From Lachnospiraceae bacterium UBA4348 (lineage in GTDB: Bacteria > Bacillota > Clostridia > Lachnospirales > Lachnospiraceae), in the NCBI GenBank assembly GCA_002394165.1, contig DGTA01000070.1, positions 1-9,258 on the forward strand: a stretch of 9,258 bases of DNA, given 5' to 3'. Positions 7,317 to 9,258 of this stretch are shown here, in pieces (the first letter of the stretch is position 1; every line of letters begins with the position of its first letter). Under the pieces are notes generated by a model. That model saw only the letters and a list, made by a program, of their open reading frames with translations. It did not search any database and was not told the DNA's origin. The translations under genes and the position numbers were made by a program.

Positions 7317-7345
7317 ATTGTAATTCATAACTGCCCTGAATGCAA
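7317..7345 (-). promoter_or_regulatory. Candidate sigma-70 promoter for the VWA-queA-dut-queH-argH genes
   Basis: In the 93-base gap after pheT the minus strand shows TTGCAT (7345-7340), a 17-base spacer and TACAAT (7322-7317), five of six matches to the -10 consensus. The -35 matches only at TTG. The start site would be near 7310, leaving a leader of about 35 bases before the ATG at 7275. There is no GC-rich hairpin with a T-run after pheT, so read-through from pheT is also possible and this would then be an internal promoter. Confidence 0.5.
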
Positions 7346-7368
7346 TATCACATTTTGATTAAAAGTTT

Positions 7369-9258
7369 TCAGCTGCGGATCTCGATCCCCATCGAGCCAA
7401 GGCCGTTCCAGATCTTTTTCATCACCGCGCTGATGTCATTTTCTTCGAGTGTCCTGTCCGGAGCGCGGAACGAAAGGGAATATGCCATCGATTTATATCC
7501 GTCCGCGACCTGGGCCCCCTCATAGATATCAAAGAGGGTGACCTCCTCCAGGATCCTGCCGCCCCTCTGAAGGATCATCTCTTCGATCTTTCCGGCGGCG
7601 ACACTCGCGGGAACCAGCATGCTGATATCCCTCGTGACGGCCGGGAAACGGGCGATCCCGGTATATTTCGTATTAAAATCAGCCATAGCGGTGACGGAAG
7701 GCATATCCAGCACCGCGACATAAGCACGGTCACCGATCCGGTAAGCCGAAGCGACCAGCGGATGAACCTCTCCAAGATATCCGATATTGATCCCTCTTAC
7801 GAAAATGTCAGCTCCGCGGCCGGGATGCAGGAAGGGCTTGTCCTGGCTGCGCTCGTAATCGACGCGGTCCTCGATTCCCAGACGGGATAAGACCGCTTCG
7901 ACCACTCCCTTCATGGTGAAGAAATCGCCGTCGCCGTACATGCCCAGAGTAAGCTGCATGCGCTCATCCGGAAGTTCCTTAAGCGGAAGTTCCTCCGGAA
8001 GATAGATATTTCCAAGCTCCACCAGACGGACGTTCTTATTCCGGTGGCTGTAATTGAAGCCAAGGCTTGTGAGCATTCCGTTCAGGGAGGTGGTCCGCAT
8101 GATGCTGAAATCCTCACCCAGCGGATTGCTGATCCTGATCGCCTTCCTCATCGGCGAATCCTCCGGAAGCCTGAGTCTGTCGAAGACCTTCGGGCTTTCA
8201 AAGGAATAGCTCATCCCCTGTGAGAAACCGCTGTATCTGGCAACCTCAAGAGCGATGTCCTCCACTCTCATCTTGAAGGACTTGCCTCCGGCTGCAGCCG
8301 CGCCTGCCGGAAGGGTGACCGGGATATTCTCATATCCGAAGAAACGGGCCACTTCCTCCGCCAGGTCCGCCGTGCGGAAAATATCATGGCGGAAGGTGGG
8401 GGCGACGATCTCACCGGTCTTTTCATCATATTCAAGCTCGACCCGGTGAAGGTATTCAAGCATCTGCTCTGCGCTCAGGTCAGTTCCCAGAAGCGCATTG
8501 ATCTTTTCCGGCTCGAATTTGACGCGGACAGGCTCTTTGTGCCTGGTATAGACGTCCACCATGCCTCCGACGACTTCGCCCGCTCCCAGTTCCTCGATCA
8601 GCTGGCAGGCCCGGTTGATGGCCAGTTCGCAGTTGTTCGGGTCGAGACCTTTGTCAAATTTCCTGGAAGCGTCAGTCTGCAGGCCGATCCTCTTGGCAGA
8701 CAGGCGGATATTGGTTCCGTCGAAACAGGCGGATTCGAAGAGCATCGTCTTCACATCATCCGTGATCATGGAATTCTCACCGCCCATGATGCCGCCGATC
8801 CCGATGGATTTCTCCCCGTCGCAGATCATGACGACATCCCGGTCCATCGTGCGTTCCACGCCGTCCAGGGTGGTGAATTTCTCCCCGTCGCGGGCCCGCC
8901 TGACGATGATCTCATGGCCGGCGATCTGGTCATAATCGAATGCGTGCATGGGCTGGCCGTATTCTTCCATGATGTAGTTGGTGATATCGACCAGGTTGTT
9001 GATCGGGCGGATCCCGTTCGCCGCCAGGCGGCGCTGCATCCATTCGGGAGACGGAGCGATCTTGATATTCTTGACCACTCTGGCCGTGTAGCGCGGGCAC
9101 AGATCCGGATCTTCGACCGTGACCTTCACGTAATCGTTGACATCCTCGTCATTGCCGGTCTTCGTGACCACCGGAGGATGGAATGACAGGCCGAACGTCG
9201 CCGCCGCTTCCCTGGCGATTCCGATCACGCTGTAGCAGTCCACGCGGTTGGACGTGAT
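7369..9258 (-). CDS. pheT: Phenylalanine-tRNA ligase beta subunit, C-terminal part (runs off the right edge)
   Basis: Beta chain of the alpha2-beta2 enzyme that charges tRNA-Phe. The visible 629 residues are the C-terminal portion of a protein usually near 800, so the N-terminal tRNA-binding OB fold and the start codon lie outside the window. The fragment opens with ITSNRVDCYSVIGIARE. It continues through the B3/B4 editing region (YTARVVKNI at 57-65, TLDGVERTM, IGGIMGGENS), the B5 domain with its metal-binding acidic set D292, D298, E301 and E302 in RHDIFRTADLAEEVAR, and the inactive catalytic-like core (ISNPLGEDFSIMRTTSLNG). It ends in the ferredoxin-fold anticodon-binding domain from about 532 (FPAVTRDISM to the end). 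The C-terminus is complete, with a TGA stop. pheS would be expected just upstream, beyond the edge. Confidence 0.98.
   Translation of the reverse strand: MTSNRVDCYSVIGIAREAAATFGLSFHPPVVTKTGNDEDVNDYVKVTVEDPDLCPRYTARVVKNIKIAPSPEWMQRRLAANGIRPINNLVDITNYIMEEYGQPMHAFDYDQIAGHEIIVRRARDGEKFTTLDGVERTMDRDVVMICDGEKSIGIGGIMGGENSMITDDVKTMLFESACFDGTNIRLSAKRIGLQTDASRKFDKGLDPNNCELAINRACQLIEELGAGEVVGGMVDVYTRHKEPVRVKFEPEKINALLGTDLSAEQMLEYLHRVELEYDEKTGEIVAPTFRHDIFRTADLAEEVARFFGYENIPVTLPAGAAAAGGKSFKMRVEDIALEVARYSGFSQGMSYSFESPKVFDRLRLPEDSPMRKAIRISNPLGEDFSIMRTTSLNGMLTSLGFNYSHRNKNVRLVELGNIYLPEELPLKELPDERMQLTLGMYGDGDFFTMKGVVEAVLSRLGIEDRVDYERSQDKPFLHPGRGADIFVRGINIGYLGEVHPLVASAYRIGDRAYVAVLDMPSVTAMADFNTKYTGIARFPAVTRDISMLVPASVAAGKIEEMILQRGGRILEEVTLFDIYEGAQVADGYKSMAYSLSFRAPDRTLEENDISAVMKKIWNGLGSMGIEIRS

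Noticed and set aside
6752..7330. Open frame of 192 codons on the plus strand, opposite the VWA gene
   Set aside because: Low-complexity Ser/Ala/Pro-rich product antisense to the VWA domain whose MIDAS motifs are intact; no ribosome binding site of note.
7323..7368. Terminator after pheT
   Set aside because: The only symmetry is a short AT-rich AAAACTTTT palindrome with no GC stem and no following T-run, so it does not qualify as an intrinsic terminator.
7961..8008. Repeated GGAAGTTCC within pheT
   Set aside because: It encodes the repeated ELP residues in EELPLKELPDE in a normal reading frame; a local coding coincidence rather than a regulatory repeat.
8386..9186. Open frame of 266 codons on the plus strand, opposite pheT
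   Set aside because: It lies entirely antisense to a well-supported pheT, shows no recognisable motif, and looks like a by-product of codon bias.

Overview
This window looks like an ordinary piece of chromosome from a fairly GC-rich member of the Clostridia, most likely Lachnospiraceae or a close relative. The placement is inferred from the protein types: an archaeal/fungal-type aspartate-semialdehyde dehydrogenase with a KPNCSIQ active site, the non-orthologous epoxyqueuosine reductase QueH instead of QueG, and a TopB with a DSGREGE motif. Strong GGAGG ribosome binding sites and the coding style agree. No phage, transposon, CRISPR or rRNA/tRNA signature was seen.

All eight genes lie on the minus strand, so transcription runs from high to low coordinates. 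In that order they are: the 3' part of pheT (phenylalanyl-tRNA synthetase beta chain, cut by the window's right edge); a membrane-anchored, secreted von Willebrand factor A (VWA) protein of unknown function; queA; dut; queH; argH; asd; and the 5' part of topB (cut by the left edge). From the VWA gene to argH the genes overlap or are separated by only a few bases, which implies one translationally coupled transcript. Short gaps (tens of bases) precede the VWA gene, asd and topB. The first two gaps each hold a plausible sigma-70 promoter, and the third holds a strong inverted repeat.

Functionally this is mostly housekeeping. QueA and QueH catalyse the last two steps of queuosine synthesis on tRNA: QueA makes epoxyqueuosine and QueH reduces it to queuosine. 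They sit in one transcript with dut (dUTP hydrolysis) between them. ArgH completes arginine synthesis. Asd is the branch point to lysine/diaminopimelate, threonine and methionine. PheT and TopB serve translation and DNA topology.

The only gene without a clear job is the 680-residue VWA protein. It has a signal peptide, an intact MIDAS metal site, a long beta-rich extracellular region, one transmembrane helix and a cytoplasmic C-terminal domain of about 120 residues that I do not recognise. It is the best candidate for something undescribed here. I found no evidence of a complete novel multi-gene system. No stretch over 300 bases lacks a gene.
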